Below, one piece after another: positions 55,391 through 64,000 of a stretch of 64,000 nucleotides of DNA. Position 1 is the first letter of the stretch, and each line of letters opens with the position of its first letter. Under the pieces are notes generated by a model. That model had not been told where the DNA came from and ran no database searches. It saw nothing but the letters and a program-made list of their open reading frames with translations. Origin of the DNA: Gari tellinella (lineage: Eukaryota; Mollusca; Bivalvia; Cardiida; Psammobiidae). Location: assembly GCA_922989275.2 (NCBI GenBank), contig OV277861.1, positions 38,938,623-39,002,622 of the forward strand. Reading direction: 5' to 3'. The position numbers and the translations under genes were made by a program.

Positions 55391-55787
55391 CTTTTTTGTA
55401 CATCTTAGCCCCATCAAGCTCTTTTAGGCAGTCGCCATGATGAAACCCACTTCTCAATATGTAACAAGCTGTTCCTCTCTTGTCATAGATTACCTCATTG
55501 CAATCAGCTGTGTGGCGACACGACACAAAACATGTTAGAAGATTTGAAGCAAGAAAATTGTGTTCAACAAAATTGGCAGAGCATAAGCTGTTATTGGAAG
55601 CCACTTGTTCTTTAAATGGTGTCCACAGCATGCAACTCACTCGCAGTGGTGTCCACAGCAATGCATAAATAAACTGTAGAATTGTAGTCTTGATCATTGT
55701 TCCAGTTGGTGATAATAACACTATCCGACAGAAGATACGTATGATTATGAATACACAATGACTAAATGTATCTATATATATTGGCAT
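55391..55787 (-). CDS. PAN/apple-like first exon (probable head of the CTLD gene)
   Basis: The exon starts at ATG (55787) and encodes 132 residues plus one base, ending AAAAAAG|GTATAA in phase 1. Two hydrophobic stretches lie near the N-terminus (about residues 11-26 and 33-46). Starting at Met31 would give a more usual signal peptide (MIKTTILQFIYALLW). Cysteines at 69, 86, 90, 96, 108 and 120 include C-x16-C-x3-C-x17-C, the same spacing as in the exon at 12379-12766. The text LTCFVSCRHTADCNEVIYDK and GTACYIL resembles PAN/apple domains. A 30-base duplication at 55618-55660 repeats LWTP inside the N-terminal region. Joined to the CTLD exons it predicts a secreted or anchored protein of about 255 residues. 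The join is inferred from phase, strand and order. Confidence 0.7.
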
Positions 55788-55874
55788 GGTTCCTTGTCGA
55801 TATACATTGTATTAAATTTAATACGGATGTTATTGCTTCTTACGAATACAAACCATCGGTCTAGTATTTGTTAA

Positions 55875-56117
55875 CCCTTTACCCCACAGAAGCGACTTTT
55901 AGCGTATTTAATTATTCCTCCTCTGAAGAAAAAATTTCCCGTTTATACCCTCATGAACAATTACAATTACAGATATTTTATATTGTTTAGCAGATTTTAG
56001 CTTAAAGCTGGCTGAAAGTAAAGCAGAATGTGCCTTAAGGCACATTCTGCTTTACTTTCAACCTGCTTTAAGTGGTCACCTGTCTTTAAAACTAGAAACA
56101 GGTTATGGGGTAAAGGG
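55875..56117. mobile_element. Complete TTAA-family MITE with AAAGTAAAGCAGAATG core
   Basis: 243 bp, TTAA on both sides (55871-55874, 56118-56121), ends CCCTTTACCCCACAG and GGGGTAAAGGG. Hairpin at 56005-56072. A truncated relative follows at 56147-56328. It lies just upstream of the CTLD gene's first exon. Confidence 0.85.
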
Positions 56118-56335
56118 TTAAATATATGTATGATTTGTCAATGAATTAACTCTTTACTCCATATAGGTACGCCTTTTAAGGCATTTTCCATTCCTCCACT
56201 AAAATTTGATCCGTGTTTTACAGTAATGAATGTGCAGCATAAACAATGTTTCCTATATCCTAGCACATGGTAGCTTAAAGTAGACTGAAAGTAAAGCAGA
56301 ATAAGCCTTAAGCTTTCATGTGGGGTAAATACGTT

Positions 56336-56527
56336 CAGTCGAACTTCGTTATCTCGAAATCGTTTAACACGAACAATCCGATAGTTCGACATATGAACTG
56401 CATTATTTCATGCTCGGTTAAGTCGACATGCCCATATTTCAAATTTAAAACGTGGCTTAGCCACGTTTTAACTTTGAAATACGGGTATGTTTGACAAAAC
56501 CGACTTCGATATATCGAATTTCGACTG
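56336..56527. mobile_element. Complete palindromic MITE, CAGTCGAACTTCG family
   Basis: Ends CAGTCGAACTTCGTTATCTC and GATATATCGAATTTCGACTG. The core pairs AAACGTGGCTTAG with CCACGTTTTAAC. The right flank is TA; the left flank is TT. Confidence 0.85.
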
Positions 56528-57041
56528 TATGTTCGAAGTACTACTGACAGATTAGCAGCACGCTAAACACAATTAACATCCGCATTAACGCATAAAAATA
56601 CAATAAAGGTAGCAATTGATACCTTCTTAAAAACCAATATGAAATCTGAGTGGCAAATAGTTTTGAGTCTAATCAGATGATGAGATTGCGGCGTCTTATC
56701 TAGCTCCAAACTGTTTACAAAAGCTATAATTAAATTAGCACAAAAGCATATACCGGTATTTGAAAATATTTACATCTACTCCAGTTTAACACAGTTTGAA
56801 TGCCTTTCAAGGACTTTGAGTCGACGCCTTAAATGGCTCAAAACAGTTCTAAGCCGATTACCTTTTAAAGAATGTAAACATGGTACGTTTGACAGACGCA
56901 TTGTCTCTGATGACTGTTGTAATCTGCTTATTTTTTCCATTCATTACTTTTGAGACATGTTAATGGTATAGTGACATTTTTAACGTGTATGACAAGTTTG
57001 GAAATGCTTACCACTTCACTCACTCATGGCATCTACTTTAA
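56528..57041. other. Unassigned stretch with a decayed hairpin module
   Basis: About 56650-56720 has AATAGTTTTGAGTCTAATCA / TCTAGCTCCAAACTGTTTA arms. No gene is supported. Confidence 0.45.
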
Positions 57042-57281
57042 CCCTTTCCTCCCTGTAATCTTAAATGGACAATTCTAATTTTCTACTAAGTCTAGTCCAT
57101 TCTTTACTTTTTCAAGTTGATTTTCACAAAATAGTCAAATTGACAAACTGTGTAGACCCTGATCAGAGGGCTCCTTAAGGAGCCCTCTGACCAGGGTCTA
57201 CACTATTGGCATAGGACGTGTACTCGTCACAGGTACACTGTTTACAAAGGACGCATATATGCGTGACTAGGGTTCAAAGAC
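57042..57281. mobile_element. TTAA-family MITE with GTAGACCCTGATCAGAGG hairpin core
   Basis: TTAA flanks at 57038-57041 and 57282-57285. It begins CCCTTTCCTCCCTG and ends GACTAGGGTTCAAAGAC. The hairpin at 57147-57208 is centred on GGGCTCCTTAAGGAGCCC. A poly-C run follows (57286-57298). Confidence 0.8.
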
Positions 57282-57479
57282 TTAACCCCCCCCCCCCCCT
57301 TCTACACGGCGTCTGGTGAGGATCCACACAATTTGACATACAATATGATACTACTTTTAAACTAGTTAATTTACCTAAAAATTTAAATTTCAAACAGGTG
57401 ATGTCACGGCAGTGAAGGGGCTAAACAATTTTCGTCTTCTTTTATTTCTCATATCTTAAGTTTAGGTAATTTGACTTTT

Positions 57480-58005
57480 AAGAGGCTTGCAACCGGATTT
57501 AGCATTAAAAATAGTAATTTGTAAATATATGTCAAATGCTTATATAAATGGGTAAGATTTAGTTTAGAATAATAAATTCTGTTAAAAAATGCTCTTCAAA
57601 AAAAAGAAGTTCTGGTGGGATTCGAACCCGTGACCCTCCATGCGGAGACACACATGAAAAATAAAGAAACGCCTTTACCCACTCGACTACGGGCGCTCTC
57701 TCTATATATTTATATGGTAGCGAATTAACGTACTTCACTGGTAGCGATTTATAGTACTTTATTCGGCTCGAGTTTATGTCTGAGCCCGTGTAGAGAAGCA
57801 ACAACAACAACTATACCGCATACTAGTCGCTATTGAAAAACGATGAAAAATATCTAAAATAACTAAGATTCGGTGACAATTCTTGAGACTTTTTTGGACT
57901 GATCATATTTTTTAATGTCAGAAGCTAAATAATGCCACAAATTTGCTTTTATTTGAGTATTTTATTTTAATTTGACAAGTACACCATCCGGTTGCGAGTC
58001 CCTTT
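57480..58005 (-). mobile_element. DNA element with GCAACCGGAT ends and tRNA-like promoter (copy 2, minus)
   Basis: Left border AAGAGGCTTGCAACCGGATT, right border CATCCGGTTGCGAGTCCCTT. On the minus strand a tRNA-like segment (about 57608-57702) has CGTAGTCGAGTGGGTAAAGG (A box), CTCCGCATGGAG (variable-arm-like hairpin) and GGGTTCGAATCCCACC (B box), resembling a Leu/Ser tRNA with imperfect stems. Confidence 0.8.
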
Positions 58006-58059
58006 AACCCTCTGAATGCAACGTAATTAACTTCCGAAAGAAGTCATTTCAACAACAAA

Positions 58060-58438
58060 TATATATATTCCATCGTTTTTCAATAGCGTCAGCTGACGGT
58101 TTTGTTGTTGTTGCTTCTCTACACGGGCTCTGACATAAACCGGAGCCGAATAATGTAGTATTAATCGCTACCAGTGAAGTACGTTAATTCGCTACCATAT
58201 ATATAGAGAGCGTCCGTGGTCGAGGCGGTAAAGGCGTGTCCTCATTTTTCTTGTTTGTCTCCGCAATTGAGGGTCACGGGTTCGAATCCCACCAGAGCTT
58301 CTTCTTTTTTCTTTTTGGAAATGCATTTTTTAACAGAATTTATTATCCTAAACTAAATCTTACCCATTTATATAATCATTTGACATATATTTACAAATTA
58401 CCATTTTTAATGCTAAATCCGGTTGCGAGCCTCTTTAA
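58060..58438 (+). mobile_element. DNA element with GCAACCGGAT ends and tRNA-like promoter (copy 3, plus, left-truncated)
   Basis: It shares CCATCGTTTTTCAATAGCG, GTTGTTGTTGCTTCTCTACA, the tRNA-like segment (about 58205-58302; TGGTCGAGGCGGTAAAGG, GGGTTCGAATCCCACC) and the right end GGTTGCGAGCCTCTTTAA with copy 2, in opposite orientation. The two copies form a large inverted repeat. Confidence 0.8.
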
Positions 58439-58630
58439 ACCATGAACTCCCTGTCAAGCAAACTTACCCACAGTGTATCGGTGAACACTTATCCTATGGA
58501 AAACATTGTAAACCCTGACCAGAGATGGTTACTATGAGAGTCCAATGGCTATTTGTTATAAATTTCCCTAATGTGTATCTTTTTGCATTGATGTATATGC
58601 CTTCAGTGTCTACCCCAAGTACAACAGCTA

Positions 58631-58823
58631 CATTGGAGAATACGTTATTCTTTCCCGTTTAAACGCAAACGAAACGCAAACGCTTTGCACTAAAACGTAG
58701 AAAAGAACAATTTTTGGACAATTCTGATAATTCATGTTTATCTTGGTGGCAAACAGTTTGTAATAGAAATAATAGTTTTAGCGTAAACGCGTTTATTGGG
58801 AAAGAATAACACATTCTCCACTG
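58631..58823. mobile_element. MITE, CAGTGGAGAA family, hairpin deleted
   Basis: 193 bp between TA dinucleotides, CATTGGAGAATACGTTATTC to GAATAACACATTCTCCACTG. GGCAAACAGTTTG is followed at once by TAATAGAAATAATAG, so the hairpin core is gone. Confidence 0.85.
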
Positions 58824-58844
58824 TAGTGGTAAATTATTTAACCC

Positions 58845-59389
58845 CTTCACTATATACCAACGTTTACTTGAGATATTAAACCCCTCACCGTTTCGTTGCG
58901 GTCTGTTTCAATATCGTTTTCTGCAAAGTCGTTTCAAAGTTAAACAATAAGGCAGTATGACTGAAGAAATTTAAAATCGAAAAAGGTAAAAAGAATATAC
59001 TAACATAAATTAGAACGGGATTAAGACTGTATAGACGGTAATAAGCCGTGAAAACACAACAGTATTAACCCGTTGAACATGTACGCGTTCTTTGCAAACA
59101 GTGTATCTGTCAAGGGTACATTTGTCCTATGCGAACAGTGTATATCCAGATAAGAAGGCGTTATTTGTCATTTTAAAGAACCTGTCAAGATACCAAACTT
59201 AAAAGTTAAAGGGGACTAGATATAGGCTAAATTGTAATCTGGAATCGCCATATGAAATTTCATGGAGGAGAGGGTAGATATAAGCTAGCCATCAACATAT
59301 CAAAGTAATTGTTATCCGCTGATGTTTTAAGAGCTTTTCAGTGCCTATACAGGCTAGCTCATATCAGCCTTCACCTGCCTTAACTCATT
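58845..59389. other. Unassigned, begins with half of a TTAA-family MITE
   Basis: TTTAACCCCTTCACTATATA and CCCCTCACCGTTTCGTTGCG match ends of the family at 60388-60626; the remainder is not recognised. Confidence 0.45.
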
Positions 59390-59632
59390 ATCCCCTGAAA
59401 CTTCCAATGGACAAATCCAGTATGCAATAAAGGCTAGTTCATTTTCAACTATTTAGGGTTGTTTTTCATAATATTTTACAAAATGACAAACAGTGAAGAC
59501 CCTGATCAGAGGGCTCCTGCAGGAGCCCTCTGATCAGGGACTTCACTGTTTACAAAGGACAAGTGTACTCTTCACATGTAGTATTTTGGTAAAAGACGCA
59601 TATATGCGTCACTAGGGTTCAATGAGTTTAAT
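59390..59632. mobile_element. TTAA-family MITE relative with GTGAAGACCCTGATCAGAGG hairpin
   Basis: AACTCATTATCCCCTGAAAC at the left and GTCACTAGGGTTCAATGAGT at the right; near-perfect hairpin at 59486-59555 about GGGCTCCTGCAGGAGCCC. A second partial copy follows at about 59660-59866. Confidence 0.75.
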
Positions 59633-60064
59633 TTCTTAGGGGCCATTCAAAATTACAAATTAGTCTATGTCAGTTTTAATCCAGTGCCAATTTAATATGT
59701 CTTTTTACTTTTTTACTTGTGGTATTTTTACAATTCATTGTAAAATGACGAGGAGTGCAGACCTTGATCAGAGGGAACCCCACTGTTTGCATAAGACAAA
59801 TGTACTCTTGACGGATACACTGTTTGCGAAGAACGTGTATATGCGTCACCAATGTTCAAAGGGTTAAGCGACCTTTATTAGAGGAAGCGCAAAGGAACTC
59901 ACTGACTGCTAGATGAAGGATGAAAAATAATGTAGAAAACACCCGAGAGAATTTTCAGTATTGTATGTATTTTTCTCCAGCATTTAGCAACTACCTGTTG
60001 AGGGAGCTCGTAATTATTGGCATTCATTCAATTGCATGGCCGCATTATAAGAGTTTCGAAGACA

Positions 60065-60275
60065 ATTGAACACTTCAAAACTGTTGAAAGTAAAGCAGAA
60101 TGTGCCTTAGGACCTTTCCTGCTTTACTTTCTGTCTGCTTGAAGCGACCATCAGCTGCGGTATAAAAATGGTTTCTTAGGGCTCATGTTCACAACGGTAT
60201 AAATATAAAAAACCCATCTTCAGTGAAGGAATAAATTGAAAGCGCTAAAAGCGCTTCTAAGGGGGAAAGGGGTAA
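60065..60275. mobile_element. TTAA-family MITE with AAAGTAAAGCAGAATG core, eroded
   Basis: Hairpin at 60080-60143 (GTAAAGCAGAATGTGCC / CCTGCTTTACTTTC) and right end GCGCTTCTAAGGGGGAAAGG. Confidence 0.65.
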
Positions 60276-60387
60276 AGAACATGATACACTTGGTTTTGTG
60301 CAACTGATATGACATAAACTTACATGTATGTTTCATTACAATAAACTGCCATGCCCTTGTACACGTACATGCACGTAACGTGCTTAA

Positions 60388-60626
60388 CCCTTCCAAGATC
60401 AAATTAATCTTGAGAGTTTTACCCCTTCCCCGCAACAGTGTCGTCTGCTTCAATATTGTTGTCTGCAAGATGGTTTCAAAGTTAGATTTAAGGCAGTATA
60501 ACTGACCTTATTACAAGATAAGTGGCAAACAGTTTTGATTCTGAGAATACACCGCGGTACGCGGTGTCTGATCACGATCAAAACTGTCAAAAAATGAGCT
60601 TTATGACGTCATTGAGAGTAAAACGG
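60388..60626. mobile_element. TTAA-family MITE with GATCAGACGCC-type hairpin
   Basis: TTAA flanks at 60384-60387 and 60627-60630. Inside are CCCCTTCCCCGCAACAG, CGTCTGCTTCAATATTG and the hairpin GAGAATACACCGCGGTACGC at 60525-60592. Confidence 0.75.
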
Positions 60627-60669
60627 TTAATTATACGTAGACTGATATACAGTGAAACATGTCTAGTAC

Positions 60670-60985
60670 GACCACACCTCTAATACCACTAATCCTCTAT
60701 TACGATCACTCCTCTAGTGCGACCACCCCTCTATCACATGTACGACAACACCTATAGTGCGACCACCCCTCTGTTACGACCACACCTCAAGTACGACTAC
60801 CTCTCTTATACGACCACACGTCTAGTGCACCATTCCTCTATAACGGCCACATCTCTAGTACGAACATCATTCTCTAACGGCCACATTTCTAGTACGACAA
60901 CCTCTTTTTTACGACCACACCTCGAGTACAACCAACCCTCTATTACGACTACACCTCTTGTATGATCAGCCCTTTATTACGACCA
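60670..60985. repeat. Minisatellite, unit about 17-18 bp (TACGACCACACCTCTAG)
   Basis: About 18 degenerate copies such as AGTGCGACCACCCCTCT and TTACGACCACACCTC. Confidence 0.85.
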
Positions 60986-61104
60986 CAAAATTCTTATTAC
61001 ATTTCTATCACGTGTTTTCGACAGGAAAGTGCTCAAAGTAAGATGACAGTAAAAAAGGAAAAGCCATTTAGGAGCTTTCTGTTTTACTGTAACCTTACCA
61101 TAAC

Positions 61105-61322
61105 TCTTTCGCTGCCAAATTATTCGTGAGGATTTTACCCCTTCACTGTTTATTTCTCTTCTGCTTCAATATTGCTTGCTGTCTGCAAGATCGATTTAAA
61201 GTTAGTTAGATTTACAGTAAGAAGTAAGACTTAATATATATCGAATCAAGTGTGAAACAGAATGGATCCGGAGCAGACACCGTCTGCAAAATAACATTAG
61301 AGTGTCATTGGCAGTGAAAGAG
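61105..61322. mobile_element. TTAA-family MITE, hairpin largely deleted
   Basis: CTCTTTCGCTGCCAAATTAT and ATTGGCAGTGAAAGAG are inverted ends; TTAA follows on the right and ATAA precedes on the left. Only GGATCCGGAGCAGACACC of the hairpin remains. Confidence 0.65.
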
Positions 61323-61346
61323 TTAAGCTGTTACCTGTCTTTTATA

Positions 61347-61720
61347 CAGTTTTTCCTCTCTACAACGACCCTTCCAACAACGACTCCCTCCTTACAACGA
61401 CCCCTGCCGCTGTTCCCCAAACAAGACACATATTTCTCAGCCTTTCACTGCTGCAATAACGTATGCTTAAATTTGTCGTCTGCTGTTTTTCTCAATGTTA
61501 CATATACATGTAAGTGGACATCTTGATAGAATAAATATAATGACGACTGACAAACAGCTTGAATCCAGATCAGACGCCGCGTTACGCGGCGTCTGATCTG
61601 GATTTAAGCTGTTTGCAAATGTAAGCAAAGTGTTAATTTTCCCTCTCTATGCCGACTCCCTCCGAACAACGCACACAATCTGTGTCTCCCATTGGTTGTC
61701 GTTGTAGAGAGGGAACGCTG
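61347..61720. mobile_element. Complete MITE, TA-CAGT...CCTCTCTACAACGACC family, with perfect hairpin module
   Basis: 374 bp between TA dinucleotides; left CAGTTTTTCCTCTCTACAAC, right GTTGTAGAGAGGGAACGCTG. The hairpin at 61550-61620 is GCTTGAATCCAGATCAGACG / CGTCTGATCTGGATTTAAGC about CCGCGTTACGCGG. Confidence 0.85.
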
Positions 61721-61849
61721 TACATAAATTATCCTTGATTTGATGGTCGTAATAGAGAAACTTTACAGTACGAGTATAGATGGGGAACTTGTTGTCAAAT
61801 ATTTGACCAAATTGTTTGCTACATTGTATCAAATGTTGTCAAGAGAGCA

Positions 61850-61990
61850 ATAACCCTATCAGCGCCAAATTTATCTAGAGTTATTTATCACTTCACCTTT
61901 CAGTACGTCGTCTGCTTCAATAGTGTTGTCTGATCAGGATTCAAACTGTTTGCAAACGCGCTTTTAAGCGTTATTGAGTGTGAAAGGGTA
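61850..61990. mobile_element. Internally deleted TTAA-family MITE
   Basis: AACCCTATCAGCGCCAAATT and TTGAGTGTGAAAGGGTAAA are the inverted ends; one hairpin arm (GATCAGGATTCAAACTGTTTG) remains. Confidence 0.6.
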
Positions 61991-62119
61991 AATTTAAATA
62001 AACGTTTCAGATAATAGTGATCACTTGCTATTAAAGTCAACACTACACCTAATGCCATGGATCCTGATCAGATGGTTGTTTGTTATTCATGACGTCATGG
62101 CAATGACGGTTTTAACAGC

Positions 62120-62310
62120 CTAAAGAATGTCCAGTTCACATAGTCCTTTCAGATATTTCTCACAAGGTTGGACTTCTATATATGTAAAGAACTCATTCAC
62201 AATTAATGCCATGCAATAGAAGTTTCGGTAGACACTAAACTGTGGTGCTTTTGTGCCATTGCTGTATCTCCAGTAGACTCCATCGAACATGCGACCCGTC
62301 CAGACCATCA
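62120..62310 (-). CDS. C-type lectin domain, C-terminal half, terminal exon of a second gene
   Basis: 62 residues to a stop. MVWTGRMFDGVYWRYSNGT, FYCMALIVNE, VQPCEKYLKGLCELDIL match the exon at 49790-50016 almost position by position, with the three CTLD C-terminal-half cysteines. The intron side is conserved too (GTAAGCCTTTTTATGTTCTAG, exon entered in phase 1). The stop follows LDIL directly, giving a shorter C-terminus. The other exons of this gene should lie to the right, beyond the window. No AATAAA is evident close after the stop. Confidence 0.83.
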
Positions 62311-62435
62311 CTAGAACATAAAAAGGCTTACAAATAAGACGACGTTATTCCTTACCTTTTAACTAATATCACTGCAAACAGCACCAAAAAACGACTTTGC
62401 AAATAGTAAGGATCCTGATCAAACGCTTCGTTTCT

Positions 62436-62610
62436 TCAGTCAATACAATAATACAATACAATACAATACATTTTATTGGCATTAAGTACAATGTTGCTAC
62501 TTCTAGCCATCCAGTGTCACTGGAGTGAAGTAAATTACACATACAAATTACAGTTTATCAGAGAAGCATAAACAATTCAACAAGTAATAGTTAGGCAATA
62601 CTCAATGGTA
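62436..62610 (-). mobile_element. 3' end of a LINE with pentanucleotide tail
   Basis: The plus strand shows AATACAATACAATACAATAC then ATTTTATTGGCATTAAGTAC; on the minus strand this is a LINE 3' end with a (GTATT)n tail, the same design as the (GTTCT)6 tail of LINE-B. No coding part was recognised. Confidence 0.55.
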
Positions 62611-63323
62611 ATTAGTTTTATTGTTAATTTAGTCTTGTAATAAACTTGTAAGTATTAAAACGGATTATTTGAAAGATCTATATGGTTACTTAATGTTGAG
62701 TTAAAACGACACAGAAACCTACTGCTATTGCCTTCTGTATCGCTTTCACTCCACCACAAGTATGTGTCTGTTAATACACATGTTAATTTGCGTCATGCAG
62801 TAATCGCTTAGTTCAATTTTGAGTGTTTCAAAAGTCCGATATACCAGTAAGATTAATTCAACACCCTAGATAACAAGTATCAAAACTATCGCTGCAAAGA
62901 GGATTGACTGTAGATGATCTATACATGTATGTAAGAATGTACTGCCGCCGACATCCAATGAAATCATGTCAACAGTGTTGATATATTTTCATTGGATGTC
63001 GGCTTACGAAATGTGCAGGTCGCAGTTTCCCGCCAGATGTCACGTGTTACGACTAGTATCACGTGACTTGGCCCCGGAAAAATATACCAGTAAGTCTACT
63101 ACAGTTATGACTTTCTATACCGACACTCGATAATAAGGATGTCTACCCATATAATAGAAAATGATTTCTAACGGCCAACAACTGGTACATTATATTTATG
63201 ATCGCTAAACATGGGCTTGATAGTTTCAGGACATTTAAACATATATAATGAATTGTACTTAGTCTAGGATATCGCTGCAATGAGGGGCGACTGTATATAG
63301 TACAGTCCTAAATCTGACTTTAA
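62611..63323. other. Unassigned; one clean palindrome
   Basis: The palindrome at 62945-63005 has arms CCGACATCCAATGAAA / TTTCATTGGATGTCGG. No gene is supported. Confidence 0.5.
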
Positions 63324-63529
63324 CCCCTTCACTGCCATGGCGTCATCAATTTTAAACAATCATCTGCTTTGATTTCTCAAATTCATGGTTTATGTTTTTT
63401 TACTTAAGAAATATTGAAATGAGTGTCAAACAGTTTGAATCCTGATTAGACGCCGCGTGACGCGGCGTCTAATCAGGATTCAAACTGTTTGCAAATAACC
63501 GCTGTACTCGGGGTAAGGCCGTGAAGGGG
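63324..63529. mobile_element. Complete TTAA-family MITE with perfect hairpin module
   Basis: 206 bp, TTAA on both sides (63320-63323, 63530-63533), ends CCCCTTCACTGCC and GGCCGTGAAGGGG. The hairpin at 63424-63493 pairs TTTGAATCCTGATTAGACGC with GCGTCTAATCAGGATTCAAA. Confidence 0.9.
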
Positions 63530-63533
63530 TTAA

Positions 63534-64000
63534 AAACATTATAGATGAAACTACCAACGCGGACGATTAACGCGATGTAACCAAATGTCCGATAATTCAA
63601 GTTTTTATATCAGTGGCAGTAAGTTTCGTTCCTGATCAGAAGTCGTGTTACCCGGCGTTTGATCTGATATTAGTGCAAACGTTTTGCAACGAAAATTATT
63701 GATTTAGCACAAAGTGTATTTATTGGAAAAAAAAAATATTTTTCAAAGTTTACCTTGCAAGTTCTATATTGTCTGTATTTATATATCTAACTATATTTTG
63801 TTTAAAACATAATTATGACTACCATTGCTATTACTTATCTTCATTCTTTTCTATGATAAAACAGCTATATGTATGAGTACGCGTATTTCGAAAACAATAA
63901 TGACCCAATCAGAGGTCCTCTTAGTAAAAGCTCTGATCAGAGTCTTCAAAGTATGCTCTGCTTTAGTGCATTACTTTTCTTGTGTTGTAGATCTATTATT
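63534..64000. repeat. Duplicated intron sequence of the CTLD locus (partner 50890-51370)
   Basis: CCAAATGTCCGATAATTCA, AAAATTATTGATTTAGCAC, TTTTCTATGATAAAA and AGAGTCTTCAAAGTATGCTC occur in the order seen at 50970-51350. This extends the duplication that includes the CTLD exon. Confidence 0.7.

Noticed and set aside
58205..58302. Functional Leu/Ser tRNA gene
   Set aside because: A and B boxes are good but the acceptor and T stems mismatch, and three copies share the same surrounding transposon, so it is a tRNA-derived repeat.

Overview
The window looks like nuclear DNA of a bivalve mollusc. The reasons are AT-rich sequence with sparse short exons, dense palindromic mini-transposons, satellites containing TGACCTTGA and 'GTCCGTCCGTC' runs of the kind common in bivalves, non-LTR retrotransposon debris, and host exons from fibrinogen-like and C-type-lectin families. 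The species cannot be fixed from the sequence alone. Most of the 64 kb is mobile or repetitive DNA.

Host genes: every convincing host exon lies on the minus strand, and all are small and joined by phase-1 introns. Read right to left they are: (i) a terminal C-type lectin domain (CTLD) exon of a gene that continues beyond the window (62120-62310); (ii) a three-exon gene with a PAN/apple-like first exon (55391-55787), a CTLD N-half exon (53382-53525) and a CTLD C-half exon (49790-50016); (iii) a two-exon gene with a homologous PAN/apple-like first exon (12379-12766) and a complete fibrinogen-like domain exon (1026-1675). The two PAN-like exons share the spacing C-x16-C-x3-C-x17-C and both end in phase 1, so one cysteine-rich head module appears joined to two different recognition domains. 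The two CTLD loci sit in a tandem duplication of about 12.3 kb spacing that extends into the introns (49790-51370 matches 62120-64000).

Region by region: 0-1 kb is a cluster of TA-inserted MITEs. 1-12.8 kb is the PAN-fibrinogen gene, whose long intron holds a retrotransposon C-terminal pseudogene (7.2-7.8 kb) and an odd CCGGT-rich block (6.1-7.1 kb). 13.5-22 kb is satellite and inverted-repeat territory. 22-34 kb is a MITE field. 35.0-49.3 kb is a nested complex: one plus-strand non-LTR retrotransposon (LINE-A) is cut into four pieces by an antisense LINE (LINE-B), a foldback-type element with long arms of ~180-bp repeats, and a 4.45-kb insertion carrying a ~160-bp satellite. The LINE-A reading frame can be followed across each junction. 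49.8-64 kb is the CTLD locus and its duplicate, whose introns are filled with MITEs.

A near-perfect hairpin module of about 65 bp (arms around AAACAGT...GATCAGA) recurs some 30 times. It occurs inside MITEs whose outer ends belong to unrelated families and also stands alone. No viral gene, CRISPR array, intact transposase or convincing functional tRNA gene was seen. Exon joins are inferred from splice signals and phase, not from transcripts.
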